Shown one piece after another: positions 1 through 11,031 of a DNA stretch of 64,000 nucleotides. Both the position numbers and the translations under genes were made by a program. The notes below the pieces were generated by a model that was not told the origin of the DNA, made no database searches, and worked only from the letters and a program-made list of their open reading frames with translations. Position 1 is the stretch's first letter. Each line of letters begins with the position of its first letter. This DNA comes from Delphinus delphis. Its lineage: Eukaryota; Chordata; Mammalia; Artiodactyla; Delphinidae. The stretch covers positions 48,577,600 to 48,641,599 of the forward strand of contig NC_082702.1 in assembly GCF_949987515.2 (NCBI RefSeq). Direction: 5' to 3'.

Positions 1-390
1 AAAGATGCAGATGGAATTAATCAGCAGACTTTAAAATATGGAGACTGTCCTGAATTACCTGGGTGGGTCCAATGTAATCGCAAGGGTCCTGAAATGCAGA
101 ATAGAAAGGCAGAAGTGTCAGTGTCAGTCATGTGACGTGAGAAGGACTTGCTTGGCCATTGTTGGCTCTGAATATGGAAGGGGTCATAAGACAAGCATAA
201 GGGAAGACTCTACAAGCAGGAAAAAGCAAGGAAATGGAAGGCAGCCCTGCTGACTGATTTCAGCTTGATGAGACCCACGCTGGACTTCTTCTGTCCCAAG
301 AACTATAAAACGATGAATCTGTATGTTGTCTAAGCCAGCGTATTTGTGTTAACTTGTTAGGGCCACGATAGAAAAAGAATACATCTAGCA
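1..390 (+). mobile_element. MLT1-like (ERVL-MaLR) LTR, left end cut by the window
   Basis: The order of blocks matches my memory of an MLT1-type LTR: 'ttaaaatatggaga', 'cctgggtgggtccaatgtaat', 'ggcagccctgctgac', and a terminal part resembling 'taagccactaag...gttaacttgttag'. It is heavily diverged and its 5' part lies outside the window. It is related to the LTR-like sequences at 11032-12290 and 31864-32490 and, on the other strand, 4347-5168. No coding content is expected in a solo LTR. Confidence 0.6.
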
Positions 391-707
391 CTTATGAAAG
401 GAGGCTGAACGCAACTGGACCCAGGCTCCTGGTGAGTGGCAGTGCCAAAGAGGAGGAGACATCAGTACAGTCCCTGGCTCTGAAGATGGACTGCCAGTCC
501 GTGACACCAACAGCTTCTGAAGCAATAGCTCCACGTGGCCACTTACGTAACTGGATTCAGAAATGGGGCTTGAAAGAGCCTGGAAGAGTCAGACAGACAG
601 AGCGAGCAGCACAGAAGAGAGGGAATGAGAGGGAAACAAAACCAAGACTAAACAAAATTCTTATGCAAAATATGCCTCCGAACCCAGATTCTAAAATCAC
701 ATGGAGA

Positions 708-1017
708 TTTTTCTCTTTCTGACTTACTTCACTCTGTATGACAGACTCTAGGCAAAGTAAGAGAGTGGCATGGACATATATACACTACCAAACGTAAAAC
801 AGCTAGCTAGTGGGAAGCAGCCGCATAGCACAGGGAGATCAGCTCGGTGCTTTGTGACCACCTAGAGGGGTGGGATGGGGGGGTGGGAGGGAGACGCAAG
901 ACGGAGGGGATATGGGGACGTATGTATATGTATAGCTGATTCACTTTGTTATAAAGCAGAAACTAACACACCATTGTAAAATAATTATACTCCAATAAAG
1001 ATGTTAAAAAATAAAAT
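708..1017 (+). mobile_element. 5'-truncated L1, 3' UTR only, perfect TSD
   Basis: The body contains the cetartiodactyl L1 3' UTR: 'gagagtggcatggacatata', the G-rich stretch near 867-890, 'ctgattcactttgttataaa' and the end 'ccaataaagatgttaaaaa'. A 15-bp direct repeat, aaaatcacatggaga, flanks it exactly at 693-707 and 1018-1032. The first 45 bp or so (ending 'gacagactctaggca') derive from further upstream in L1 and jump directly to 'aagtaagagagtgg', so the copy is internally deleted as well as 5'-truncated. It is not active. Confidence 0.88.
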
Positions 1018-1186
1018 AAAATCACATGGAGAAATTTAATGCTAAGTATGACAGTCAACACAACCAGGACACTGAACAGGAATTCACTGCTGGTGACAGT
1101 CATTTCACAGAATTGTCAGACAAAAGCTTTAAAATAAGTGTTGAAATAGTTCAAAGTGTTAAAAGCTTTTTCTAAAAAAAGATACT

Positions 1187-1530
1187 TGCTATGGACTGAA
1201 TGTTTTTATACTTCCAAAATTCATATGTTGAAACTCTTCTCTCCAATGTGACAGTTTTCGGAGATGGGGCCTTTGGGAGGTGATTAGGTCATGAGGGTGG
1301 AGCTCTCTTGATGGGATTAGTTAAGAAGAGACAGGAGAGAGTTTGCTTGCCCTAGCGCCAAGTGAGGACGCAAGAAAAGAAGCCAGGAAATTGGCCTTCA
1401 ATAGACAGTGGATCTTCCTGCACCTTGACCTTGGACGTCCCAGCCTCTAGAACTGGGAGAAATGTTTGCTGTTTATCCATCCAATCTATGGTAATTTGTA
1501 ATAGCAGCCCAAACTGGCAACAACACAGAA
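1187..1530 (+). mobile_element. MaLR solo LTR (MLT1/MST type)
   Basis: It begins 'tgctatggactgaatgttt' and carries the typical internal blocks 'gatggggcctttgggaggtg', 'attaggtcatgagggtggag' and 'cagcctctagaactgggaga', ending near 'gtaatagcagcccaaactgg'. This order matches ERVL-MaLR LTRs on the + strand. A second, internally deleted copy of the same type lies at 47559-47802, and a reverse-strand copy at 46196-46551. No internal retroviral region is present. Confidence 0.75.
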
Positions 1531-3311
1531 GCACAACCTATCAGGAGTAAAATAAGTCATTAATATGAAACATGAAATACATAAGATAAACTCAAGCATG
1601 GGCAGACCTGAAAACGAACTCTCAAAATGGAACCTGTTGCAAATAGCAGTGTAGCGTAGAGATGCAATCCCTTAAGATGAATCAATCCCTAAGACACGTA
1701 TGTATGTATTTATATATGCATTACAGGTGCATTCTGTATTTTTAATTTTGCAAGAGCAAATAGGATCCAAGATTGAAAATTTTTTTTTCTGATAACAAAC
1801 ATCTTCCATATACAAGAACATACTGTTTACTCAAAATGAGACATTGGATTTGGGAAGCTGTAGTCATGATCAATCCTAGATTTGTTAACCGTGTCATATG
1901 GCGAAGGAGATCCTGGGATTTCGAAAGTAAAAAGAGAGGAAAGGACTCCTGTTCCCAAGCTTTCTGCTGTTCATCCCTTCATTGAGACCTGACTCAACAG
2001 GAGTTTAACTTCTGACCAAATGGAAAGTGTGGGAGGGGAGGAAGTGAAGGAAGAAAAGACCAAAGGCAACAGGAAACCCAAAGGTAGAAAAAAATAGCAT
2101 TCTAAAAATAGTATGCAGCCACACTAGCAATATAGGTACAGATAGTCATTCATTTAAAAGATTCACTTTTTTCTAGACAGCCAGTGATGTCATGGCTTCT
2201 CTTGAGAACTCCACAAACAAATTATCTTGAGAATTTTCTTGTTGGGTTCTACAGCCTAATAAGGCATCAGTGCCATTAGCACGCCCAGAGTTGTCACCTA
2301 TGTCACAGGAAAGCACCTGGGACACACTCAGATAAATGAGTTTTCTAGTTCTGTCTCTGCCACCAGCTAATTTGGTTTCTTTGGATTAATGAGGCCACAT
2401 CTTAAAAAATGTTAGGACTGGACTAGATGTTCTCTCACATCTCTTTCAGTTCTATAATTTTCATTATTCTGTTTCACAGTGATATTAAAATATCCTTAAT
2501 CCCCAGTCTTCCCATGTATGATGTATCAAACTGTGGACTGAAGAAGAAGGATACAGCAGAATTCTCAAAATAAACTGCAGTCAAAATACGGGATTATTAA
2601 TGTCCTCACTATATCATACAGTAAGTTCTCAGATAGGAGGAGTGTAAGTCTTCAATTGTTATTAATGATGGACTACTACACATCCGCAAGAAATTCTTAC
2701 AAACTGCAGAAATACATTCTAAGCTATATATTGTAAGGTATATGAAGGAATAGGAAGGCAAGTTTTAGCTTGGGTTAAGTTTTAAATAGTGTTCCACTGT
2801 TTCTCCTTAATTGATATAAATTGAAAACAGATTCATCTAATTCACCTCAAGAACCTAGGAATGGATTTGGAAGACCAGTTCCAGGTCTCTCAAGCATTGA
2901 GTGAATAACAAAGCACGCATGGTTTTCTGCCAAAGAGCTGAGGCATGAAATAAAACTGTGATTCACTATAAAAACTAAAAGCGTGCCCTAAGGTCATGTG
3001 GAGTTCAGAGACCACAGGTGGCTGGGCACAGAGCAGCCCAGGACAAAAATCAGGATAAGTTCTCCACAGTTCCAAGCAAATGAGGAGTAAAGAATATGAG
3101 GTAACTGAGAACAAAACTGGTTAGTATTAGTAAGTGAATTGTGTCTTAAACATGGTGTAATTACTGATTAAATGATGGGTATATGGATTTTCTTACATCT
3201 AGAATTAAAACCACACAGCTTTGTACAAATTCATTAAAATTATATTTACAGCCAAAAATATATTTTCCAGTTACTATTGTTACATCACAAATCATTCCAA
3301 AAGGGTGGCTT
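1531..3311. other. No recognisable gene or repeat
   Basis: AT-rich DNA with short scattered open frames that show no known protein similarity. There is an A/T-rich patch near 1690-1790 and a purine-rich patch near 2020-2100. I see no splice-bounded exon candidate. Confidence 0.45.
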
Positions 3312-3327
3312 AAAATAATAATAACTT

Positions 3328-3529
3328 GGGCTTCCCTGGTGGTGCAGTGGTTGAGAGTCCGCCTGCCGATGCAGGGGACACGGGTTCGTGCCCCGGTCCG
3401 GGAAGATCCCGCATGCCGCGGAGCGGCTGGGCCCGTGAGCCATGGCCGCTGGGCCTGCGTGTCCGGAGCCTGTGCTCTGCAGCGGGAGAGGCCACAACAG
3501 TAAGAGGCCCGCGTACCGCAAAAATAATA
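3328..3529 (+). mobile_element. CHR-1-like SINE
   Basis: Full-length tRNA-derived SINE, starting 'gggcttccctggtggtgcag' and ending 'gcgtaccgc' followed by an (AAT)n tail. The A-box-like 'tggtgcagtgg' and B-box-like 'gggttcgtgcc' are visible. The flanking repeat aaaataataataactt (3312-3327, and the end of the tail up to 3545) is compatible with a TSD but is itself low complexity. Confidence 0.92.
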
Positions 3530-3559
3530 ATAATAATAATAACTTATGTACTTAATGGA

Positions 3560-4117
3560 TCTGGTGTTGACTGGAGCCATCAGAGAGCTCTTGCTCAGGT
3601 TCTTCCCATAGGCGTAGGCAGATGCTGCTAGGGGCTGGGGTCATCTTAAAGGCTTCTCTACCCACATGTCTGGTGCCTGGGCTGAGAAAACTTAAATAGC
3701 TGGACAATGGAATGTCTAGGGCTCTGTGGACATCCCTCTCTATGTAGTCACTCCAAGCAGCCTCTCCACATGGCAGCTGCAGGGTAGCCAGTCTCCTTCC
3801 ATGATGGCCAAAGCTTTCCAGAGTGAGCACCACAAGAAAAAACCATTAGAAGCATCATCGCCTGCTACACCTGGTCTTGGAGGTCATGCGGAATCACTTC
3901 TGCCAAATTCCATTCATGGAGCTGGTCACAGAGGCTACAGACATCCCCCTCCTGCTGGGAGTATGGCAAACTTCTCGAAAAGCATTTGAGGTGGGAAATA
4001 CTGCTGCAGCCATTTTTGGAAAATATGATCTGCCAAAAGCTAGTTGGGATGAGAAGACGCCGGTGATTTTAAGAAATAATTTCCAATTTATTGGGAGGAA
4101 AGAAAGACCTGGGCATT
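3560..4117. mobile_element. Possible old LTR-like repeat, unclassified
   Basis: Blocks such as 'cctctccacatggcagctg', 'agcatcatcgcctgc' and 'cacttctgccaaattccatt' resemble an old mammalian LTR in reverse orientation, but I cannot name the family. A 158-codon frame from 3877 runs through this region into the adjacent SINE and is not a credible gene. Confidence 0.3.
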
Positions 4118-4131
4118 GTATTAGTTTTCTT

Positions 4132-4346
4132 CTCTTTAAAGTATTTATTTATTTATTTTTGGCTACCTTGGGTCTTTGTTGCAGCACGTGGGATCTTCGT
4201 TGGTGGCATGCAGGAGCTTTAGTTGTGGCATGTGGACTCTTAGTTGCAGCATGCATGAGGAATCTAGTTCCCCGACCAGGGATCGAACCCGAGAACCCTG
4301 CATTGGGAACACAGAGTCTTACCCACTGGACCACGGGGGAAGTCCC
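4132..4346 (-). mobile_element. CHR-2-like SINE, reverse orientation
   Basis: Read on the minus strand it has the SINE head 'gggacttccc..ggtggtccagtgg' at the right end and an A tail (here 'tatttatttatttattttt') at the left. The exact 14-bp repeat gtattagttttctt at 4118-4131 and 4347-4360 is its TSD. The target is the outer edge of the MLT1-like LTR that continues to 5168. Confidence 0.9.
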
Positions 4347-5168
4347 GTATTAGTTTTCTTTGTTGCCGTAATGAGTTGTCACAAATGTAATGGCTTAAAA
4401 CACAAATTTATTGAATATTATTTTTCAATACCATAGCTCGGAAATCTGTTGCATGTCTCTCCTGGATAAACTCAAGGTGGCATCAGAGCTGTGCTCCCTT
4501 CCGGAAGCTCTGGGGGAGACTTGGTCCTCTGGCTCAAACAGATTGTTGTCAGAATGCATTCCCTTGCAGCTGGAGGACTGAGGTCCCTGAACCCGAGCTG
4601 GCTTCCAGCTGGGGCCCAGTTCCCTGGTGCTAGAGACCACCTGCATTCCTTAACTCATGGCCCCCTTCCTCCAGCTTAAAAGCCAGCAACAGCTCTTCAC
4701 ACGCACATTCACACCTCTTCTCTCCTCCCTGTCTTCCATGGCATCGCCCTGACCGACCCTTGATAGAGAAAATCCTCTACTTTTTTTTTTTTTTTTTAGC
4801 GGTACGCGGGCCTCTCCCTGCTCTGGCCTCTCCCGTTGTGGAGCACAGGCTCCGGACGCGCAGGCTCAGCGGCCATGGCTCACGGGCCTAGCTGCTCCGC
4901 AGCATGTGGGATCTTCCCGGACCGGGGCACGAACCCGTGTCCCCTGCATCGGCAGGCGGACTCTCAACCACTGCGCCACCAGGGAAGCCCAATCCTTTGC
5001 TTTTAAGGGCTTACATGATCAGATGGCACCCACCTTGAAAATCCCGGGTAATCTCCTTATAAGTTATAGCACGTGAATCACATTCGAAGAGTTCCTTGGC
5101 CGTGTAAGGTAACATATTCTGGGGACTAGGACTGGGTACCTTTGAGTGCCATTAATTCGGCCTACCAC
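4347..5168 (-). mobile_element. MLT1-like LTR, reverse orientation, split by a SINE
   Basis: On the + strand the element reads as a reversed MLT1: 'gtattagttttctttgttgc', 'ggcttaaaacacaaatttat', 'ccagcttaaaagccagcaac', 'tgtaaggtaacatattctgg' and the terminal 'gcctaccaca'. It is interrupted at 4781-4990 by a younger SINE and edged on the left by another. Its divergence marks it as older than both SINEs. Confidence 0.65.
4781..4990 (-). mobile_element. CHR-1-like SINE, reverse orientation
   Basis: A T17 run at 4781-4797 is the reversed A tail, followed by the CHR-1 body and the reversed head 'ccaccagggaagccc'. The imperfect flanking repeat aatcctctac (4771-4780) and aatcctttgc (4991-5000) is the likely TSD. 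It sits inside the reversed MLT1-like LTR. Confidence 0.9.
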
Positions 5169-6593
5169 AGACATACGTGTTTGATTAAACAGAGACCATG
5201 GCAATGGAATTAAAGAAATTAAATGCAATGATCCTGGGGCCTCCATGAAGCGACTCCACATACATTAAGTCCATTTATTTAATCAAGTGATTTCCCTTCT
5301 CACACCTGGTCAGATGTAGAAACGTGCATGCCCTTAGGACCATGAGTTTTCTCAGTGGAAACAAAGACCTTCTCGCTAAAATTTAATTAACTCTATTTTA
5401 CATGCAATTCTAATAAAGGTTACTTGGTGTCTAAGACCAAACAAACCCAGCAGTAACAAATAAGAAACTGCAAATACCAATCAACAATGACAAGTGACAT
5501 CTGGCAAGAAAGAACAAATCAAAAAACATTTAACACATAAATAAAACATCTACCACACACATACAGACACAAATAGCAATCATTTGTTATCAGAGCAGAC
5601 ACTGCTACTGGTGAATGCCACCGTGTGGCATTGAGAAACAACTAAGTTAAATTCAAAATATTACAGAAATATTTTACTTCATTGGAAAAGGCTAATATTT
5701 TCTTAACACAAGACTGGGTGCACATGCAGTGTCACAGACATGTTGGTAAATGTGGCTGCTCCCACCAGGCCTGCTGAGGAGATAACAGACTGTGAGACCA
5801 CACTCCCTGGACATACGTGTTTGCCCTGTGGGACGTGTGGCCCCGGCTGGGCCTGTGGCGGGCCTGTAGACGCGGGGAGAGGGACGAAGCAGAGCCTCGG
5901 GAGAAGCCAACTGTGAGACACAGGAGGACCATGACAGTCTCCGGGTTCCAACTCCCACTCCCTCCAGAGACGGGGCTGCAGTTTCTGCCTTTGAGGCCCC
6001 TACCGTCTTTCCAGTCATTTTGCTTATTTACTCATTTTGGCTTAACCCAATCCCAGTGAATTTCTCTTCCTTGTGACCAGACAATTCATCACTAAGACAA
6101 ACGGGCAAAATCTCAGTCATCTGAAAAACAACCCAGCTATCAAAAAGGGTCAGTTCTCCAAAGGCTCCAAATGGCTGTCGAGTTTTGTATTTTGTGTACT
6201 TTACCAAAGTGCTTTTTGTTCAATACGAGTGTCTCAATCAAATACCCAAGCCTTGATTAGAAGAATATAGTTTCCCACCTCAATAACTAGATTTTAGTAT
6301 CACAGATGTCTGAAATTGTATTTCAGATATAGGGGTTTGATCAAAATGAGTTGAAACACAGTATTTTTCAAACAATGTGCTTATAATTGGTTTTAATAAA
6401 TGTCACACCTTTTTGAAGTTAAGAAATTAAGTCATCATAGGAATTATAGGTTTCAAAGAAAATTCCTATCACTTTTTTTTTTCACCAGGAAATCTATATT
6501 TTTAGAAAAAATAAATCACTTTAGCATTATAGACAATAAGATTTCTTTCTGGAAAAAAAGTCATTAGTCAGGTTAGAATTTCAGGATTTTGAA
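5169..6593. other. No recognisable gene or repeat
   Basis: AT-rich DNA with a moderately GC-rich island around 5800-6000. Overlapping short frames on both strands occur there, none with family resemblance. Oligo(T) at 6473-6482. Confidence 0.4.
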
Positions 6594-7160
6594 GTTCAAT
6601 GACTTTTATCAGTCAGGGTCAAGGCGGTAATACAGAGCCCAGTCCAGGTAATTCAACAGAGGGAATTTAATATGAGGCACCAGTAACAGTGTTGGAAGAT
6701 TTGAAAGGCAAACAGGGAGCAGAGGCCAGCTAGAGATTAGCAACAGCAGCTAGGTTGCTACACACCACAGGGCTAGACGAACCAAGGCAGAAGGCCAGAA
6801 CCGCCAGGAGGGAGCTAAAATAATCTAGGAGAGACACAACTGGAGCTGAAGACCCTGCACGGAGTGGAAAGAAAAAGGGAGAAACACCTGGCTTTTTCCA
6901 TTGGCTGGTCTTAGCTGGCAGCCAGCTGGCAAGGGAGCCCAGGCAACGTAAATGACGGGAGTGGAACCCCTGCAAACGGAGCAGATCACAGAAGAGCTGA
7001 AAGAGCTTCCGAGTATAAACAGGCAAATAACCATCACAACAATGGAGCAGATTTTTACGCTTCAAAAAACACATTATGATGTATGGAGTGACAGAGGCAG
7101 CTGCTTCTGGCAAAGAACGGCCTCCAGCTGAAACCCACGTACTATCCCCCATGATCGCGC
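6594..7160. mobile_element. Possible ancient LTR-type repeat
   Basis: 'attcaacagagggaatttaa' followed by Gln/Ala-rich low-stop sequence resembles a reversed mammalian LTR or L1-tail type repeat I have seen but cannot name. A 140-codon reverse frame covers much of it and has no recognisable protein similarity. Confidence 0.3.
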
Positions 7161-7945
7161 TGTGTTACACAAACACTGAAACCTGAAAACATACCAAATA
7201 ACCCAGAAGTCAAAGAGAAAAGTCAGCGATGATTTTACCTTAGTGCCCTCTGGCATACACAGGAACAAAGCTAGGGCTACTAACTTGCCCTGGGAGCAAA
7301 CAAAATACTACTTATGGTCATTATTATTATATTACTGTGCACAATTATCACCGATATTTATGAAACACGGTAAAAAGTATTACGGCTGCCTTCCAAAAGC
7401 CACTCCACCCTCTTCCGTTGTGTTGCAGCCTTATGATTTGGGTGTGTGTGACCCCAGACCTTTCCGGAGGCTGAGTCATGACATGTTCAAGCCATTCAGG
7501 GGAATCCCACGGATCTCACAACAGTGGTTCAGAGACAGTCAGCAACCCAGGCGTAAGCTAATCAGTATATGACATTCCCTGGGCTACAGAACTTGTGCAG
7601 GCATTGTCCATTCATAATTTCATTCGATAATCATGAAAGTGAAACTCTATCTTCTGCCTCTTAGAGGAGAATGAGCAAGTATGATACCTCAATTCCTTTT
7701 TCAATCTATCTGGTGACCCTGAGAGAGCTCAGCATGGAAACACAGTCTGACCTCTGGTACACAGAGGATGTCAAAACAAGTGAATCACAGAAGAATTAAG
7801 ACAGAGCCCTGATCAAACCATGCTCGCATTCCATATATTTCTGAATATTTCAGATACCTGAGTCAATACACCCCCTAAATTCCTTCAACTAGTTAGAGCT
7901 TGGTTTTGGTTGATGTTGTTATTAGAAGCCAAAAACAAGATATGA
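7161..7945. other. No recognisable gene or repeat
   Basis: Ordinary AT-rich DNA. Short frames only, including one at 7243-7572 with no recognisable similarity. Confidence 0.4.
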
Positions 7946-8135
7946 GGGACACTGCTACATACTGTACATGGACTACTTCACTTAATTCTGCCAAACTCCA
8001 GGGAAGTATGTTTTATTACTGCCTCCATGTTATATTTGAGGAAAGTGAGGAATGCAACTTGTCCCAAGTCCTGCAATCTGTAGGGAGTGAAGAGAGTTTG
8101 AACCTGGTCGGTCTGTCTTTAGAGCCTTTGCCCTT
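7946..8135 (-). mobile_element. MIR SINE, reverse orientation
   Basis: The reversed MIR pattern is visible: 'cttcacttaattctgccaa', then 'tttattactgcctccatgtt', 'gaggaaagtgagg', 'aacttgtcccaagtcctgca' and 'gtttgaacctggtcggtctg'. Diverged, as expected for an ancient mammalian SINE. Confidence 0.65.
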
Positions 8136-8223
8136 AGCTGTGGTACCACACATCCCCACACCCACCTTGTGGCTCCAGAACACTTCCTTAATGGAGATCT
8201 CTGTTGGCTTTCAACTTTGAAAG

Positions 8224-8302
8224 AATTTTTTAAAATAAATTTTTTTAAATTTTTTTAAATAAAAAAGTTAATTTATTTTTTTTAATAAAAATTTTTTTAT
8301 AA
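8224..8302. repeat. A/T low-complexity tract
   Basis: About 80 bp composed almost only of A and T in alternating short homopolymer blocks. Confidence 0.85.
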
Positions 8303-8718
8303 AGCCTAAAAGACAAAACATGAGAACAGGTTAGAGAATGCTCAAGTGTACATAATCAAAAAAACAAAAACAAGTTAAACTAAAGACATAATCAAATAGA
8401 GCAGCTTTTAGCCAAATAAATCATTCGGTTACATTAGACATCCATGAGCCATGTTGACCACACACGTTAAAATATCAAATCTTTTGAAATACATTAGAGA
8501 AAGGTAAATAAAAGGGGATATCACCAGGGCATCCTATTTTGTTTTTAAAACTGGGGGAAAGTGTTGGTTGTAACTCAACAATGTGAACATAATAAAATTT
8601 AGGGTTCTCTTAAGACTGTGGTTCCTTGGCTTGAACTGATGGTTTCCTAAACAGATTTCAGTATATGTACTTGAAAGTGATTCCTACATGAAAGATTTTT
8701 GGCAAAAAATACCACGTA

Positions 8719-8797
8719 TTGAGTTGGCCAAAAAATTCATTAGGGTTTTTGCATAACATCTTACAGAAAACCTGAACAAACTTTTTGGCCAACCCAA
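8719..8797. mobile_element. 79-bp mariner MITE
   Basis: The termini are inverted repeats: left 'ttgagttggccaaaaaattc', and the reverse complement of the right end reads 'ttgggttggccaaaaagttt'. The element is flanked by TA dinucleotides (8717-8718 and 8798-8799), the target duplication of Tc1/mariner elements. It is far too short to encode a transposase, so it must have been mobilised in trans. The TIR resembles the mariner known from cetartiodactyl genomes. Confidence 0.88.
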
Positions 8798-8799
8798 TA

Positions 8800-9390
8800 T
8801 ATAATTTATAGACACACACACATAATTCTATATACACATGCATAAGAATATATACACATATGATTCACATATATATAACCTTATCCCCTAGATATATAGG
8901 AATTATATTGTTCTTATAGTACTCCTCACAGTCAAGTAAATAACAAAAGCAGGTGCTGCCATCCGCAGAACAAGGTAATTCAACTAAATGAGCTAGATTT
9001 GCTCACGTTCCCAAGATACTCCCAACCTTCTCTCCCCAGTACTCAAGTTCAGTAGGGGCCCCTAAGGATTCCGATCATGCCGTAGCAATGATTCACTTCA
9101 TCATCACCACAGCACCACACTACTGCTGGGACCTAGCAAGCGCACTGGAGAAAACCAGCTCCTTAGCGCCCTTCCTATTAATAAATGTGTATTTTCCCCT
9201 GGAAAACGTCCCTCCCTGCCTGAGAAACCAATTAGTAGCTATTCCCAGCAGAATTTAATATTTTTCTTTTGACCTACTGTGAACATTTTGACTCTAACGT
9301 GTGCCCATTTTCCCTAAGTAGAAACCACAAGGTCTACACTGAATCTTTAAAAGAAGAAAAAGGTAGAAGTCTTTGGTAACCCAGCATTAA
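8800..9390. other. No recognisable gene or repeat
   Basis: An AT-dinucleotide-rich start (8800-8880) is followed by ordinary DNA. Nothing further could be assigned. Confidence 0.4.
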
Positions 9391-9404
9391 AAACAGAGGA
9401 AACT

Positions 9405-9768
9405 GGGACTTCCCTGGTGGCGCAGTGGTTAAGAATCCACCTGCCAATGCAGGGGACACGGGTTCGAGCCGTGGTCCGGGAAGATCCCACATGCCGTGGA
9501 GCAACTAAGCCCATGTGTCACAACTACTGAGTCTGCGCTCTAAAGCCCACGAGCCACAACTACTGAGCCTGCATGCCACAACTACTGAAGCCCGTGCATC
9601 TAGAGCCCGTGCTCCACAACAAGAGAAGCCACTGCAATGAGAAGCCCACGCACCACAACAAAGAGTAGCCCCCGCTCGCTGCAACTAGAGAAAGCCCGCA
9701 TGCAGCAACGAAGACCCAACACAGCCAAAATTAAATAAATAAATAAATAAATATTTTTTTAAAAAAAC
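9405..9768 (+). mobile_element. Long CHR-type SINE
   Basis: The head 'gggacttccctggtggcgca' is followed by an extended body with repeated 'cacaactactga' motifs and the tail '(taaa)n'. The near-identical flanks aaacagaggaaact (9391-9404) and aaatagaggaagct (9769-9782) form a TSD with 2 differences in 14. The same long form occurs at 23941-24265, 49340-49660 and reversed at 54655-54980. Confidence 0.92.
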
Positions 9769-9782
9769 AAATAGAGGAAGCT

Positions 9783-10185
9783 AAGACAGTATGTTTTATA
9801 TTGCTAGTTATTCTGTTTAAAGAAGCAGTAACATTTGAAGCCACTAAACCCACTCAATACTATGCAAGCAAGTGTTAGTTGGATGAGGCCGTTTCTGCCC
9901 CAGGGTTGTGGACGTGTCAAGGCCCTTGCCTGCTCCAGGACAGAAATAACATCCTGGGAGCCAGGCATTCCTTGCATGAGGGACTTGAAGGCCCTACCAG
10001 AAGGCATTCACTTCATGGAAAATTTTTCTGTTCAGCAAACATGTCATTTGGACAGAAGCAAATCTTCAAATAAATCTGAGAGCAGACAGACAAGTAAGTG
10101 TTGATAAAATTTCCAGGGAAGAGGGTCAGGAAAAGCCTGGAACGTGTAGTTACGAAAACAAGACAGCTCAGGCTCCAGGTAAGGG
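9783..10185. other. No recognisable gene or repeat
   Basis: Ordinary DNA with overlapping short frames in several phases on both strands, none resembling a known protein. Confidence 0.4.
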
Positions 10186-10375
10186 CTGGTATCCCAGCAG
10201 AGGGAGCACGGACCTCCGCATCAAGCAAACCTGGTTTGATACCTGGGTTTGCTACCTACTTGCCGTGCGATGTTACGTAATTCAGTTCTCGCTACGCTTT
10301 GCTCTTCTGTTTTAAAATTAGACCGATACTGACTTCAAGGGGCTGTGATGAACTGATGAGATTACTTCTCAGTAG
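10186..10375 (+). mobile_element. MIR SINE
   Basis: Forward MIR order: 'gagcacggacctccgcatca', 'cctggtttgatacctgggtt', 'ctacctacttgccgtgcgat', then the 'tcagttctcgctacgc' and 'ttaaaattagaccgatact' positions. Diverged. Confidence 0.6.
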
Positions 10376-10534
10376 TCGTGCTGGTCTTCATTAAACCCTC
10401 TAACACCCTCTCCAAACACATACCCTCACTTCAGATCCCCCATTCTGCAAAGAGCTGCATTCTCACGATACTAAGAGGTAATTACTACTTTTGAAGGTAC
10501 AGAGTCTTATTTTCTTAATCCTTTCCTATGGTCA

Positions 10535-10918
10535 ACAAAATTCTATTACTCAGCCACAAGAATAATGAAATAATGCCATTTGCAGCCACATGGATGGACC
10601 TAGAGATTATCATACTAAGTGAAGTCAGACAGAGAAAGAAAATACCGTATGATATCACTTATATGTGAAATCTAAAAAAAAAAAAAATGATACAATTGAA
10701 CTTATTTACAAAACAGAAATAGACTCACAGACATAGAGAACAAACTTAAGGTTACCAAAAGGAAAGCAGAGACATAAGAGGGATAAATTAGGAGTTTGGG
10801 ATTAACAAATACAAACTACTATATATAAAATAGATAAACAACAAGGACCTACAGTATAGCACAGGGAACTACCTTCAATGTCTTCTAATAACCTATATAG
10901 AAAAGGATCTGAAAAAGA

Positions 10919-10951
<33 letters not shown>

Positions 10952-11031
10952 CATATAATTGAATTGCTTTGGTGTACACCTGAAAGTAACATAACATTTT
11001 AAATCAACTATACTTCAATTAAAAAAAAAAC
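10535..11031 (+). mobile_element. L1 3' end (ORF2 C-terminus and 3' UTR)
   Basis: Starts within the ORF2 C-terminal region ('attactcagccacaagaat', 'gccatttgcagccacatgga') and runs to 'aactatacttcaatt' plus an A tail. It holds an (AT)n expansion at 10919-10944. It appears to sit in the 5' edge of the same MLT1-like LTR as the next L1. A degenerate TSD (aaaattcta before, aaacctcta after) is possible but weak. Confidence 0.85.
10919..10944. repeat. (AT)n microsatellite inside an L1
   Basis: Thirteen AT units followed by 'gtatgtacatat'. Confidence 0.9.

Noticed and set aside
3328..3400. tRNA-like A and B boxes
   Set aside because: They belong to the tRNA-derived head of CHR SINEs; the 3' half of a tRNA cloverleaf is absent, so no tRNA gene is called.
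3877..4353. 158-codon frame
   Set aside because: It crosses the boundary between an old repeat-like segment and a reversed SINE with a clear TSD, so the frame was created by the insertion.
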